Assembly (NCBI GenBank): GCA_963695075.1 | Contig: CAVOFR010000003.1 | Span: forward strand, 372,001 to 436,000 | DNA: 64,000 nt | From: CAWCAL01 sp963695075 | GTDB taxonomy: Bacteria > Actinomycetota > Acidimicrobiia > Acidimicrobiales > CAWCAL01 | Direction: 5' to 3' | Shown: piece after piece, positions 50,597 through 58,884 of the stretch | Layout of the letters: every line of letters begins with the position of its first letter | Position numbering within the stretch: the stretch's first letter is position 1 | Position numbers and translations under genes: made by a program | Notes under the pieces: generated by a model | The model's input: only the letters and a program-made list of their open reading frames with translations | What the model was told of the DNA's origin: nothing | Database searches by the model: none

Positions 50597-51804
50597 TCGG
50601 CTTGCGCCAGATGTGGCTCGTCGCGGACCGGGAGGTCCGCGAGCGCAGCCGCTCGCGGACGTTCCGAGCGTCGTTCTTGGTGATGATCCTCGCCGCGGTC
50701 GGCCTGATCCTCGTGCCCGCCCTGCTCGACGACGACACCGGCACACGCGACGTCGGCTTGGCCGGATCCGTGCCGTCTCAGCTGGCCGCGGCGATCGAGG
50801 AGCAGAGCACGATCTCCGACGTCACATTGCGTATCCAGCGCTTCGACAGCGTGGTGGCCGGGGAGGAGGCCGTCCGAGAGGGAGATCTCGATGTGCTCGT
50901 CGTCGATGCACAACGCCTCGAGTGGCGACGCCAAACCGACGAACAGCTTGCTGGTGTGGTGACCGGCGCGATCCAGGCGGTCGCGGTCAGCGAACGGGCA
51001 GCAGCCGCGGGCATCGAAACCGACGATCTGCTCGCGCTCGTCGCGCCCGTGCCGATCGAGAACGTCGAGCTCGGCTCTGTCGCTGAGCACAGCCCCGACG
51101 ACGAGATGGCCGTCCTGGTCATGACTATGGTGCTGTTCATCGCCATCTCCACCTTCGGGAACATGGTGTTGACCGGCGTCGTGGAGGAGAAGTCGAGCCG
51201 TGTCGTCGAGGTGCTCCTGGCGCGCATGCCCGCCACCAACCTGCTCGCTGGCAAAGTGATCGGCATCGGACTGCTCGGACTCGCCCAGATCGCCGTCACC
51301 GCGCTCGCGGCGCTTGCCGCTCTGAGGATGGTCGACTCCGTCGATATGCCCGCCGTCCGCGGCGCTGTGCTGGCGTGGGTCGTGGTGTGGTTCGTGCTCG
51401 GTTACGCCCTGTACGCCACGATCTATGGCGCGCTCGGGTCACTCGCGTCGCGAACCGAGGACGCCCAAGCCGTCGCCGGGCCGGTCATCGCCGTGTTGCT
51501 CGTCGGCTACTTCGCTTCCTTAGCAGCGGTCGGCCGGCCCGATAGCGGCATCGCCCAGCTTGCTTCGTACTTCCCGCCGACTGCGCCCCTGACGATGCCC
51601 AGCCGGATCGCCATGGGCGCGACCGCATGGTGGGAGCCACTCGTTGCCGTCGCCCTTACCTTCGTTGCCATCGCCGGCCTCGTGGCAGTCGGCGCCCGCG
51701 TCTACACCGGCGCCGTGCTCCACACCGGTCCAACCCTCAAGCTGCGTCAAGCCTGGCGGGCCACCACGACATCGGCTCCCACCGCAACCGGACCAGCCGG
51801 TTAG
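50593..51804 (+). CDS. ABC-2 type exporter permease, NatB-like
   Basis: A 403-residue membrane protein. One N-terminal membrane segment (about 25-45, FRASFLVMILAAVGLILVPAL), a large extracytoplasmic loop (to about 175) and a C-terminal bundle of five membrane segments, with the permease motif GVVEEKSSRVVEVLLA at the cytoplasmic side and NLLAGKVIGIGLLGLAQ after it. This is the architecture of NatB-like ABC-2 permeases. It is cotranslated with the ATPase. The substrate (ion, drug or lipid) is not shown by sequence. Confidence 0.92.
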   Translation: MIGLRQMWLVADREVRERSRSRTFRASFLVMILAAVGLILVPALLDDDTGTRDVGLAGSVPSQLAAAIEEQSTISDVTLRIQRFDSVVAGEEAVREGDLDVLVVDAQRLEWRRQTDEQLAGVVTGAIQAVAVSERAAAAGIETDDLLALVAPVPIENVELGSVAEHSPDDEMAVLVMTMVLFIAISTFGNMVLTGVVEEKSSRVVEVLLARMPATNLLAGKVIGIGLLGLAQIAVTALAALAALRMVDSVDMPAVRGAVLAWVVVWFVLGYALYATIYGALGSLASRTEDAQAVAGPVIAVLLVGYFASLAAVGRPDSGIAQLASYFPPTAPLTMPSRIAMGATAWWEPLVAVALTFVAIAGLVAVGARVYTGAVLHTGPTLKLRQAWRATTTSAPTATGPAG

Positions 51805-52238
51805 ACCGACACGGAAACAGGAGCAGCGGGACTTCCTCACCGGCCCGGCAACATGACCTCGACCCGCACACGACGGTGCCTCCCCACCCGGTCGCAGGCT
51901 CGCCAACCGATCCCTGTCCGAGGGGTCATCGATCAGCCGCCACTGCGACGAGAGTGCATCCGGCACGAAGTCGCCCGGGAGATCGTCGATGGCCACACAC
52001 GCCGGTTGCCCGATCGATGTCGACCCCTCAACGAGTACCGAGATCTCGAGCGGCGAGCGCCACCCAATATTGCCGATGCCCGACTGCGAGCACAACCGGC
52101 GTTGATCGGTCACGTATCGCTCGGGCCGCATCGGGCGTCACTCCCCCGCCCATATCGTCGCCATCGGTGGGACCGCGGAGCTGGCCGTTGTCGAAGCGTT
52201 GCGCTGCAAGTTCATACTCCTTAGTTCATACTTTGCGG
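51805..52238. other. Intergenic stretch, possible decayed coding sequence on the minus strand
   Basis: 434 bp between the exporter permease and an RHH gene. On the minus strand a frame (about 52131 down to 51855) reads protein-like sequence such as SIGQPACVAIDDLPGDFVPD and SSQWRLIDDPSDRDRLASL. It has no clear start, no family I know and no SD. It may be a gene remnant. The last 30 bp hold the direct repeats of the RHH promoter. Confidence 0.3.
52209..52232 (+). promoter_or_regulatory. Direct-repeat operator/promoter of the orphan RHH gene
   Basis: AGTTCATACT occurs at 52209-52218 and 52223-52232, a perfect 10-bp direct repeat with 14-bp period. The CATACT of the second copy is a good -10 box and ends 6 bases before the ATG at 52239, so the message is probably leaderless and autoregulated by the RHH protein. 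Confidence 0.6.
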
Positions 52239-52448
52239 ATGGCCACAGTCCGCCGAACCGTCTCTCTACCGCCCGCTCTCGCTGAGCGCTTGGACAAAGA
52301 AGCCGCCGAGCGCGGCGTCACGTTCTCTGCGCTCATCGCTGAACGCGCCAGCCTCGCCCCGACGGACCTGCCCTACAGCCGGATCATCGATGATGACGAG
52401 GACCTGTCGCTGCGAGTCGAAGAAGTTCTCTCACGCCTCGCCAGCTGA
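52239..52448 (+). CDS. Ribbon-helix-helix antitoxin, orphaned
   Basis: A 69-residue RHH protein: MATVRRTVSLPPALAERL with the beta ribbon, then LDKEAAERGVTFSALIAERA, and an acidic C-terminal tail (IIDDDEDLSLRVEEVL) of the antitoxin type. The start ATG follows the direct-repeat promoter with no SD. The expected toxin frame is present directly downstream but damaged, so the antitoxin is now alone. It may persist as a repressor of its own promoter. Confidence 0.8.
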   Translation: MATVRRTVSLPPALAERLDKEAAERGVTFSALIAERASLAPTDLPYSRIIDDDEDLSLRVEEVLSRLAS

Positions 52449-52662
52449 TCGTCTGCGCACCGGGCCAATCGTGTCGGCGATGAACCGACGCGAAGGCGCC
52501 CGACACCGCTTCGCAGCCGACCTGTTGGGGAGCCTCGGCCGACGAGTAGTCGCCCCATGGCCAGTTGTCAAAGCGATCGCATTCCCGGCCGAGCTGGCTG
52601 GTGGGGCTGGTAGCGATTCATCGGCCAGCCGCTCCGCCATGACTTCACCGGACCGCCGTTGA
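52445..52662 (+). pseudogene. Decayed PIN-domain (VapC-like) toxin
   Basis: Directly after the antitoxin, one frame reads LRTGPIVSAMNRREGARHRF, AADLLGSLGRRVVAPWPVV, which fits the N-terminal half of a VapC PIN domain (normally VDTGPIVSAxNRRDxxH). The first strand lies in another frame (LIVCAP, from a CTG where the start should be). Relative to the expected sequence one base is missing near 52455-52460 and the first catalytic Asp codon is gone. After PVV the frame drifts into unrelated sequence and stops at 52662. The rest of the domain is not found. Confidence 0.65.
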
Positions 52663-52865
52663 ACGCGATCGCGATCATGCTTCACAGCCCAACCCTACGG
52701 GTTGAACCGCACTCGGCTTCACGCTGGCGCGTCGGTGTGGCGTCCCCCGGATCCTCTTTCGGAAGAACCCCTGGACCCCGTGGTCGTCCTGACCACCGTC
52801 GTGCGGAGGAGGGGCAGCGAAGCGCTGCCGCTACGGTCCACGCAGGAGCGACTCGAGGAGGCCCC

Positions 52866-53843
52866 ATGGCGTTGCCCACACCGAAGACGATCCCCGTCGG
52901 ACCGGACATCGACCTGTCCGTGTACGACACCGGCGGCGACGGGCCGGCGGTGGTGCTGTGCCACGGATTTCCCGATCTGGGGCGCTCGTGGAGCCACCAG
53001 CTCGACGCGCTGGCCCAAGCCGGGTACCGGGCGATCGCACCCGACATGCGCGGCTACGGAGCCAGTTCGGCTCCCGAGGCCATCGACGCCTACGGGCTGG
53101 TGCAGCTCACCGGTGATCTGGTCGGCCTCCTCGATGGTCTCGGCATCGAGCGGGCCGTGTTCGTCGGTCACGATTGGGGCGGATTCGTGACGTGGGCGAT
53201 GCCGGTGCTCCATCCCGAGCGATGTCTCGGTGTGGTCGGCGTGTGTACCCCCTACCAGCCCTTCCCCTCCACCGAACTGCTCCGGACCCTGGTGGATGGG
53301 GACGACGAACGGATGTACATGCTGTGGTTCCAGGAACCCGGAGTCGCCGAAGCCGTGGTGGACCGGCAGGTCCCCCAGATGTACGACGTGATCATGCGCG
53401 GCGGGGTGGACCCCGCCCGGGTGGCAGAGCTCGCCGTCGTCGACGGCAAGTTCGACATGAACCCCTTCCGGCGGCTCGACTCGATCCGGCCGCGGGGAGA
53501 TCGCATCCTCGATGACGAGGCCATGGCCGCCTATGTCGCCACCTTCACGCGGACCGGGTTCGGACCGGGCATCAACTGGTACCGGAACATCGACGCCAAC
53601 ATCGACGCGGCACCCGACGTGGGCCGCAAGCCTCTCGACCTGCCGTGCCTGATGCTGTGCGCCGAATGGGACCCCGCCCTGCCACCCTCGATGGCGGCCG
53701 ACATGGGCGACCGTTGCCGAGACCTCGAGATGCGGATCATCGACGAGGCCGGCCATTTCGTGCAGATCGAGAGGCCCGAAGAGGTCAGCCTCCTTCTCAC
53801 CGACTGGCTCAGCCGAAGGTTCCCTGCCGACGGAGCTCGCTGA
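52866..53843 (+). CDS. Alpha/beta hydrolase, epoxide hydrolase type
   Basis: A 325-residue epoxide hydrolase. The ATG at 52866 has GGAGG five bases upstream; the longer frame from 52659 is Arg-rich noise. The oxyanion motif is HGFP (33-36), the nucleophile is Asp103 in FVGHDWGG, the lid Tyr is in INWYRNI, and the charge relay is Asp in CAEWDPALPP and His in EAGHFVQIERPEE. Asp rather than Ser as nucleophile marks epoxide hydrolases and haloalkane dehalogenases; the Tyr lid and HGFP favour epoxides. Its 3' end overlaps the convergent CoA-transferase gene by 35 bp. Confidence 0.9.
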   Translation: MALPTPKTIPVGPDIDLSVYDTGGDGPAVVLCHGFPDLGRSWSHQLDALAQAGYRAIAPDMRGYGASSAPEAIDAYGLVQLTGDLVGLLDGLGIERAVFVGHDWGGFVTWAMPVLHPERCLGVVGVCTPYQPFPSTELLRTLVDGDDERMYMLWFQEPGVAEAVVDRQVPQMYDVIMRGGVDPARVAELAVVDGKFDMNPFRRLDSIRPRGDRILDDEAMAAYVATFTRTGFGPGINWYRNIDANIDAAPDVGRKPLDLPCLMLCAEWDPALPPSMAADMGDRCRDLEMRIIDEAGHFVQIERPEEVSLLLTDWLSRRFPADGAR

Positions 53844-55053
53844 CCCGAGCGTCGTCGTAGCCCAGCACGTCGGCCATCACCTGGTCGGTGTGCTGACCGA
53901 CCGTCGGCGCCAACGTCGGCGGCGGCTCCGATCCCCCACCCACCATCTTCACCGGTAGCGGCAGCTGCTCGGCTCCCACGTCCTCCACCCCGAAGAAGGG
54001 GAACCGATCCTGGAACTGCGGATCGGACCCGACGGTCTTCGCGTTGTTCACGGGAGCGATGGGCGTGTTGGCCTCTCCGCTGAACTCGATCCAGTCGTCA
54101 GTCGTGCGGGTCTTGAAGATGTCCCGCAGCTCGGCCTGGAGCTCACGGTTCCCGCGGGCGTGATCCGCGTACTTCGAGCCCGGCCACCGCTCGAAGAGAT
54201 CCGCTCGGCCGACCCCGTCGCAGAAGTTCTTCCAGAAGGCCTGTTCGGACGCCATGAACAGCACATGGCCGTCGGCCGACTCGTAGATCTGGTAGCGGAC
54301 GCCTTCACGCATGCCGGCCAGGCCCGGCGCGCGCCGCTCGTAGTCATCCGATGCGTTGCCGGTCACCTCGTCCTCGGGCCGTTCGTACGCCTTCCACGTC
54401 TCGATCCGGTACCAGTCCATGTAGGCCGCCGCATCGGACTGGGCCACCTCCATCTGGCAGCCCTCGCCGGTCTCGCGCGCCCGGATGATCCCCGCCAGGA
54501 GACCGACCGCCCCGAGCATGGGACCGACGTTGATGCCGATGTTCGGCATCTCGGGGATGTGACAGAAGCCGTCCTCGTCGTACGCCGGAGGGATCAGCCC
54601 GGCCCACGTGTCGTAGGCGATGCCGTGGCTGGGAAGGTCCTTGTAGGGACCCGTCGCGCCGTAGCCCGAGAGGGTCAGGAACACGAGCTTCGGGTTCACC
54701 GCGCGGAGATCGTCGTATCCGAGCCCCAGCTTGGCCATCGATCCCGGTCGCATGGCCTCGACGACCACGTCTGCGCCGCGCACCAGCTCCTTGTACACAT
54801 CCACGCCGGACTCGGTCTTGAGGTCGAGCGTGATGCTCCGCTTGCCCCTGTGCGTGTGCAGGTGCAGCAGCGACACGCCGTTCACGATCGGCCAGGTCAT
54901 GCCCCGGATGTAGTCACCGCTCGGAGGCTCGACCTTGATCACGTCCGCCCCCATGTCGGCCAGGAACGTGGCCACGAGACCGGGCCCCAAGAGCGAGCTC
55001 TCGATCACCCGGACACCGGAGAGGAGGTTCGATACCGACGGCGTGGTGGACAT
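53809..55053 (-). CDS. CaiB/BaiF family III CoA transferase
   Basis: A 414-residue class III CoA transferase: N-terminal LLSGVRVIESSLLGPGLVATFLADMGADVIKVEPP with the Rossmann-like CoA domain, RGKRSITLDLKTESG, the mid motif GYGATGPYKDLPSHG, and the catalytic Asp in VAQSDAAAYMDW. The C-terminal block NTPIAPVNNAKTVGSDPQFQ is typical. Such enzymes move CoA between organic acids in breakdown of carnitine, bile acids, steroids or other acids. The ATG at 55053 is 192 bp from the divergent gamma-glutamyltransferase gene, and between them lies copy 3 of the hairpin repeat. Confidence 0.92.
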   Translation of the reverse strand: MSTTPSVSNLLSGVRVIESSLLGPGLVATFLADMGADVIKVEPPSGDYIRGMTWPIVNGVSLLHLHTHRGKRSITLDLKTESGVDVYKELVRGADVVVEAMRPGSMAKLGLGYDDLRAVNPKLVFLTLSGYGATGPYKDLPSHGIAYDTWAGLIPPAYDEDGFCHIPEMPNIGINVGPMLGAVGLLAGIIRARETGEGCQMEVAQSDAAAYMDWYRIETWKAYERPEDEVTGNASDDYERRAPGLAGMREGVRYQIYESADGHVLFMASEQAFWKNFCDGVGRADLFERWPGSKYADHARGNRELQAELRDIFKTRTTDDWIEFSGEANTPIAPVNNAKTVGSDPQFQDRFPFFGVEDVGAEQLPLPVKMVGGGSEPPPTLAPTVGQHTDQVMADVLGYDDARVSELRRQGTFG

Positions 55054-55138
55054 GCGAGCAGCGTGGTATCTGACGGGTCGTCAGATCAAATCGGAGGAGC
55101 GCTCGGGCCGACCGCGGGGTTGAACGACCCCACCACAG

Positions 55139-55173
55139 GCGTCGCAGAGCGACGCTGACGGACCAGATTTCGG
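55139..55173. repeat. Dispersed hairpin element, copy 3
   Basis: GCGTCGC (55139-55145) and GCGACGC (55149-55155) form a perfect 7-bp stem over AGA, and four bases later GGACCAGATTTCGG (55160-55173) follows, as in copies 1 and 2. It lies in the divergent region between the CoA-transferase and gamma-glutamyltransferase genes. Confidence 0.78.
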
Positions 55174-55245
55174 AATGGGGGGCGTCGGCGCCGTCGCCCC
55201 GGCGGACTGAGTGACCCGAGCCGGTCTGCGCGATCATTCTGCGCC

Positions 55246-56679
55246 GTGGACTCCCTCGTGGCTGCCGGGCATCCGGCCACCGTCGATGCTGCGGCCCAGA
55301 TCCTGGACCGAGGCGGCAACGCATACGACGCTGTAGTCGGCGCCGGCGCGGCGGCGACCGTCTGCGAACCGGCGCTGACCAGCGCCGCGGGGGGTGGCTT
55401 CCTGCTGGCCCATCCGATCGACCAGGCTCCGGTGCTGTTCGATTTCTTCGTCGACACCCCCGGTCTCGAGGGCCGGGATAGACCACAACCGTCCGACCTC
55501 ATCCGGGTCACGATCAACTTCCCCGGGGCGGAGCAGGACTTCTGGGTCGGTCCGGCGTCGATCGCGGTCCCCGGTGTGCTGTCCGGATGGCTGCACGTCC
55601 ATCAGCGGTTCGGCCGACTGCCTCTGGCCGATGTGCTCGGCCCGGCCATTCGGCTGGCCGAGCATGGAGTGGAGGTCAACGCGTTCCAGGGTGCCGTGTT
55701 CGCTCTCCTCGAACCGATCTTCACCGCATCGGAAGGGATCCGTGCGACCTTCGCTCCGACCGGGACCATCGTTCAGACCGGTGATGTCAACAACAACCCA
55801 CCGCTGGCCGGGTTCTACGCCGAGGTGGCCGAGGGGCGGCGTTTCGACGATCCGGACCTGGTCGCAGCGATGTGCGCCGAGCTCGAGGATCAGGGATGCG
55901 CGCTCACCCCGGCCGATCTGGCCCGCTACCGGGTGATCGAGCGGACACCGCTCGAGGTCTCGTACCGCGACGCGACGGTGCTCACCAACCCCGGGCCGTC
56001 CCTCGGAGGCCGGCTCGTCGCCCACGCCCTCGAGTTCCTGGACCAACGCCCGCCTGCACCGCGACAGGGTGACCGTGCCCATCTGCTCGGCATCATCGAT
56101 GCGCTGGCCCGGATCGCTCCTGGTTCGGCGTATCCACAGGCCGTCCATGGGACGACCCACGTCTCGGTCACCGACGACGACGGCAACGTCGCGTCCATGA
56201 CCACCTCGAACGGCACCGGTTCGGGCGTCGTCATGCCCGGTACCGGTGTGCACGCGAACAACATCATGGGTGAGGCCGACCTGCACCCCGGCGGGTGGTT
56301 CACCACTCCGCCCGGCACACGCGTCGGATCGATGATGGCCCCATCGATCGTGGAGCGCCCCGGACACGCACCGGTGGCCTTCGGCACCGGGGGAAGCGAG
56401 CGCATCCGAAGCGTCCTCACCCAGTTCGTCGTCAACCTGGTGGACTTCGGGCTCCCGGTCACCGAAGCCGTCGCCGCGCCGCGGATCCACATCGAGCACG
56501 GCGTCGTTCAGCTGGAGCCCGGATTCGACCCGGACGCCGTGGCCGAGGTGGCCGAACGGCACCCGGTCAACGTGTGGCACGACCGAGACCTCTACTTCGG
56601 AGGTCTCCACGCGGTTGCCACCTCCGGCCAGCACTGCGGCGACCCGCGCCGCGGCGGCGCATCAACCGCCGTCAGCTGA
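55246..56679 (+). CDS. Gamma-glutamyltransferase family protein
   Basis: A 477-residue Ntn-hydrolase of the gamma-glutamyltransferase family, from a GTG start. N-terminal AGHPATVDAAAQILDRGGNA, YDAVVGAGAAATVCEPALTS, AGGGFLLAH and the SIAVPGVLSGWLHVHQRFG block are typical. The expected nucleophile Thr, at which the precursor cleaves itself, is in HGTTHVSVTDDDGNVASMT; downstream VGSMMAPSIVER and the GGS (GTGGSERIRS) loop follow. It has no signal peptide, so it should act in the cytoplasm, unlike classical enzymes. Substrates could be glutathione-like or other gamma-glutamyl/acyl amides. It ends in a shared hairpin with the convergent acyl-CoA synthetase gene. Confidence 0.88.
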   Translation: MDSLVAAGHPATVDAAAQILDRGGNAYDAVVGAGAAATVCEPALTSAAGGGFLLAHPIDQAPVLFDFFVDTPGLEGRDRPQPSDLIRVTINFPGAEQDFWVGPASIAVPGVLSGWLHVHQRFGRLPLADVLGPAIRLAEHGVEVNAFQGAVFALLEPIFTASEGIRATFAPTGTIVQTGDVNNNPPLAGFYAEVAEGRRFDDPDLVAAMCAELEDQGCALTPADLARYRVIERTPLEVSYRDATVLTNPGPSLGGRLVAHALEFLDQRPPAPRQGDRAHLLGIIDALARIAPGSAYPQAVHGTTHVSVTDDDGNVASMTTSNGTGSGVVMPGTGVHANNIMGEADLHPGGWFTTPPGTRVGSMMAPSIVERPGHAPVAFGTGGSERIRSVLTQFVVNLVDFGLPVTEAVAAPRIHIEHGVVQLEPGFDPDAVAEVAERHPVNVWHDRDLYFGGLHAVATSGQHCGDPRRGGASTAVS

Positions 56680-56714
56680 GTGCGTCGGGGGTCTGTCCCC
56701 GATAACGCACTCAG
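56676..56714. terminator. Bidirectional terminator overlapping both stop codons
   Basis: CTGAGTGCGT (56676-56685) pairs exactly with ACGCACTCAG (56705-56714), and an inner stem CGGGG/CCCCG (56686-56690 and 56697-56701) adds to it over the loop GTCTGT. The outer arms include the TGA of the gamma-glutamyltransferase gene (56677-56679) on one side and the stop of the acyl-CoA synthetase gene (56711-56713, minus strand) on the other. It can serve both convergent genes. Confidence 0.8.
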
Positions 56715-58327
56715 CGGCCGAGGGATTCGAGGGCGAGCTCGGTGGCCCATCGGTAGTCGGCCTTGCCCATCACCGTCCGCTCCATGTGATCCGCCACGAC
56801 GATGTCCCGTGGGCACTTGTAGCCGGCGATGCGCTCGAGGCAGTGCTCGTGCAGCTCGTGCACCGATGGAGGAGAGGACACGGCCTCCCGGAGCTGCACG
56901 ACCACCGCTACGCGGCGGCCGAACCGCTCGTCGGGTAGGCCGACCACGATCGCATCGAAGATGGCCGGATGGCTCTTGACCGCCTTCTCGACCTCTTCGG
57001 GAAACACCTTCTCGCCACCCGTGTTGATCACCATCGAGCCCCGGCCCAACACCGAGATCACTCCATCGCCGTCCACCGTGGCCAGGTCGCCCGGCACGGC
57101 CCAACGCACGCCGTCGACGGTCGGAAACGTGGCCGCGGTCTTCTCGGGGTCGTTCCAGTACCCGAGGGGGATCGACCCGCGGCGGGCGAGTCTTCCGACC
57201 GCGCCGGATCCGGGCGTGACGGGCCGGAAATCGTCGTCGAGAACCGCGGTCGTGTCGTCCGCTATCAATCGGGGCGGCTCACCCGGACCTCCCGGTTTGA
57301 TGCGGCCCTGGCCACCCGTCTCCGAGGCGCCGAACCGATCGAGCACCTTCACGTCGGGCAGCATCGACTCGAGCTCGGCCTTGACGGCAGGCGAGAGAAT
57401 CGCGCCAGAGGATTGGATCATCACCAGCGAGGAGAGGTCGTACCGGTCACCCGCCCGAGCCAGCTCGGACGCCAACGGCCGGGCGATCGCGTCTCCGATC
57501 ACCATGAAGAACTCGGCCTGCTCGTCGGTGGCGAAGCGCAGGGCCGACACCGCGTCGAGATGACGGTCGGTCGACAACAGGCTGGTTCCTCCTCCGAGGA
57601 GCGCCGTGAGCGACGTCCACTGCGCCCCGCCGTGGATCAGGGGACACATCGGGAACCGGCGGGTCACCGGCGTTCCCGCCGCCGCCCATGCCCCGATGTC
57701 GTCGGGTTCCTCCAATCGGGCCACGCCGCTGCGGGGGGCGCCCGACCCGCCGAGCGCACCGAAGAAGAGATCTTCGTGACGCCACATCACCCCCTTGGGC
57801 ATGCCGGTCGTTCCTCCGGTGTAGAGGAGGTAGAGGTCGTCACCGGATCGGCGGCCGACGTCGGGGCGCTGCGGATCAGCCGAACCGATCCGCTCGTCGT
57901 AGTCGGAGCCTCGGGCGATCACCGTCCGCAGTTCGGGCAGCTCCCGGCGGGCCTCGACGACCCGCTCGAGCAGGTCGGCCTCGGTGATGACCGCGACCGC
58001 GCCGGCATCGTCGAAGACATACCGCAGCTCTTCGGCCACGTACCGGTAGTTGGCGTTGACCATGACCGCACGGAGCTTGAAGATCCCGAGCATCGTCTCG
58101 ACGAAGTCGCCGCTGTTGAACAGGTGCACGCCCACCCGATCGCCGGGCCCGACGCCCTCCGCTGCCAGGTGATTCGCCACCCGATTGGCCCGCGCGTCCA
58201 GTTCGGCGTAGGTCCACCGTCGCGTCGGATCGTCCGCCCCTCCCGTCACCAGCGCCGGTCGGTCACCGACGGCTTCGGTCGCTCCTTCGAAGAGGTCCGC
58301 GAGGTTGAACGTCCGAGTGCTCCCCAT
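56711..58327 (-). CDS. Acyl-CoA synthetase (AMP-forming)
   Basis: A 538-residue ANL-superfamily ligase. The P-loop is LYTGGTTGMPKGVMW, the substrate/adenylate region FGASETGGQG, A7/A8 motifs YWNDPEKTAATF and GDLATVDGDGVISVLGRGSM, the hinge VINTGGEKVFPEEVE, and the C-terminal catalytic Lys region (YKCPRDIVV to VMGKADYRWA). It activates a carboxylic acid as AMP ester and then CoA thioester; the broad FadD-like type is used for fatty or aromatic acids. A cyclase-domain gene starts 10 bp upstream on the same strand, and both are probably in one message with the DUF4097 gene. Confidence 0.93.
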   Translation of the reverse strand: MGSTRTFNLADLFEGATEAVGDRPALVTGGADDPTRRWTYAELDARANRVANHLAAEGVGPGDRVGVHLFNSGDFVETMLGIFKLRAVMVNANYRYVAEELRYVFDDAGAVAVITEADLLERVVEARRELPELRTVIARGSDYDERIGSADPQRPDVGRRSGDDLYLLYTGGTTGMPKGVMWRHEDLFFGALGGSGAPRSGVARLEEPDDIGAWAAAGTPVTRRFPMCPLIHGGAQWTSLTALLGGGTSLLSTDRHLDAVSALRFATDEQAEFFMVIGDAIARPLASELARAGDRYDLSSLVMIQSSGAILSPAVKAELESMLPDVKVLDRFGASETGGQGRIKPGGPGEPPRLIADDTTAVLDDDFRPVTPGSGAVGRLARRGSIPLGYWNDPEKTAATFPTVDGVRWAVPGDLATVDGDGVISVLGRGSMVINTGGEKVFPEEVEKAVKSHPAIFDAIVVGLPDERFGRRVAVVVQLREAVSSPPSVHELHEHCLERIAGYKCPRDIVVADHMERTVMGKADYRWATELALESLGR

Positions 58328-58337
58328 GATGGTGTTC

Positions 58338-58874
58338 CTAGTCCGTGGATCCGCGGTGGAGCCAGATCGGCCGCTCGACCCCTCTCATCGGAACCGGCCC
58401 GACCGGTTGCAGCCGGAGACCGTCCGGCACCGAACCGGCCGCCGCGACCACGTCATCGGAGATCAGCAGCTCGCCCGGTCCGGCCAGTGCCGCGATACGC
58501 GAGGCCACGTTGACCGTGTGGCCGACGAGGTCGTCGCGCCGAGCCGTCGCCGGTCCGTGGTGGAGGCCCATCCGCACCGCCAGCGGCATGGTTCGGGCCA
58601 GGCGGGCCTGACCGAGGGCACGCCGGAGCGAAGTCGAGGCCCGCAACGCGTGGGAGGCGTCCGCGAACCAGAGCAGAGCGCCGTCGCCCAGCTCCTTCAC
58701 CACGCGCGCATCGCCGTCCTCGGTGACTCTCAGGAGGAGCTCGCCCTGGAGATCGAGCACCGCCACCGCGGCCTCGTCGCCCTCGGCATCGGTGAATTCG
58801 GTGAAGCCGACGATGTCGGTGAACAGGAAGGATCCGGTCACCGACGCTGGGGATCCCGCCGGCCGTGTAGTCAC
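58338..58874 (-). CDS. Stand-alone class III nucleotidyl cyclase domain
   Basis: A 178-residue adenylate/guanylate cyclase catalytic domain without other modules. Metal-binding Asp residues are seen in FLFTDIVGFTEFTD and KELGDGALLWF; the Asn-x3-Arg element of the active site reads TVNVASRIAALAG; LRMGLHHG-like VRMGLHHGPA is typical. The substrate-specifying Lys position is not evident. Cyclic AMP made here could signal in the same operon, which also has the acyl-CoA synthetase (10 bp downstream). The ATG follows a DUF4097 gene that ends 10 bp upstream. Confidence 0.88.
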   Translation of the reverse strand: MTTRPAGSPASVTGSFLFTDIVGFTEFTDAEGDEAAVAVLDLQGELLLRVTEDGDARVVKELGDGALLWFADASHALRASTSLRRALGQARLARTMPLAVRMGLHHGPATARRDDLVGHTVNVASRIAALAGPGELLISDDVVAAAGSVPDGLRLQPVGPVPMRGVERPIWLHRGSTD

Positions 58875-58884
58875 GGGACGACCA

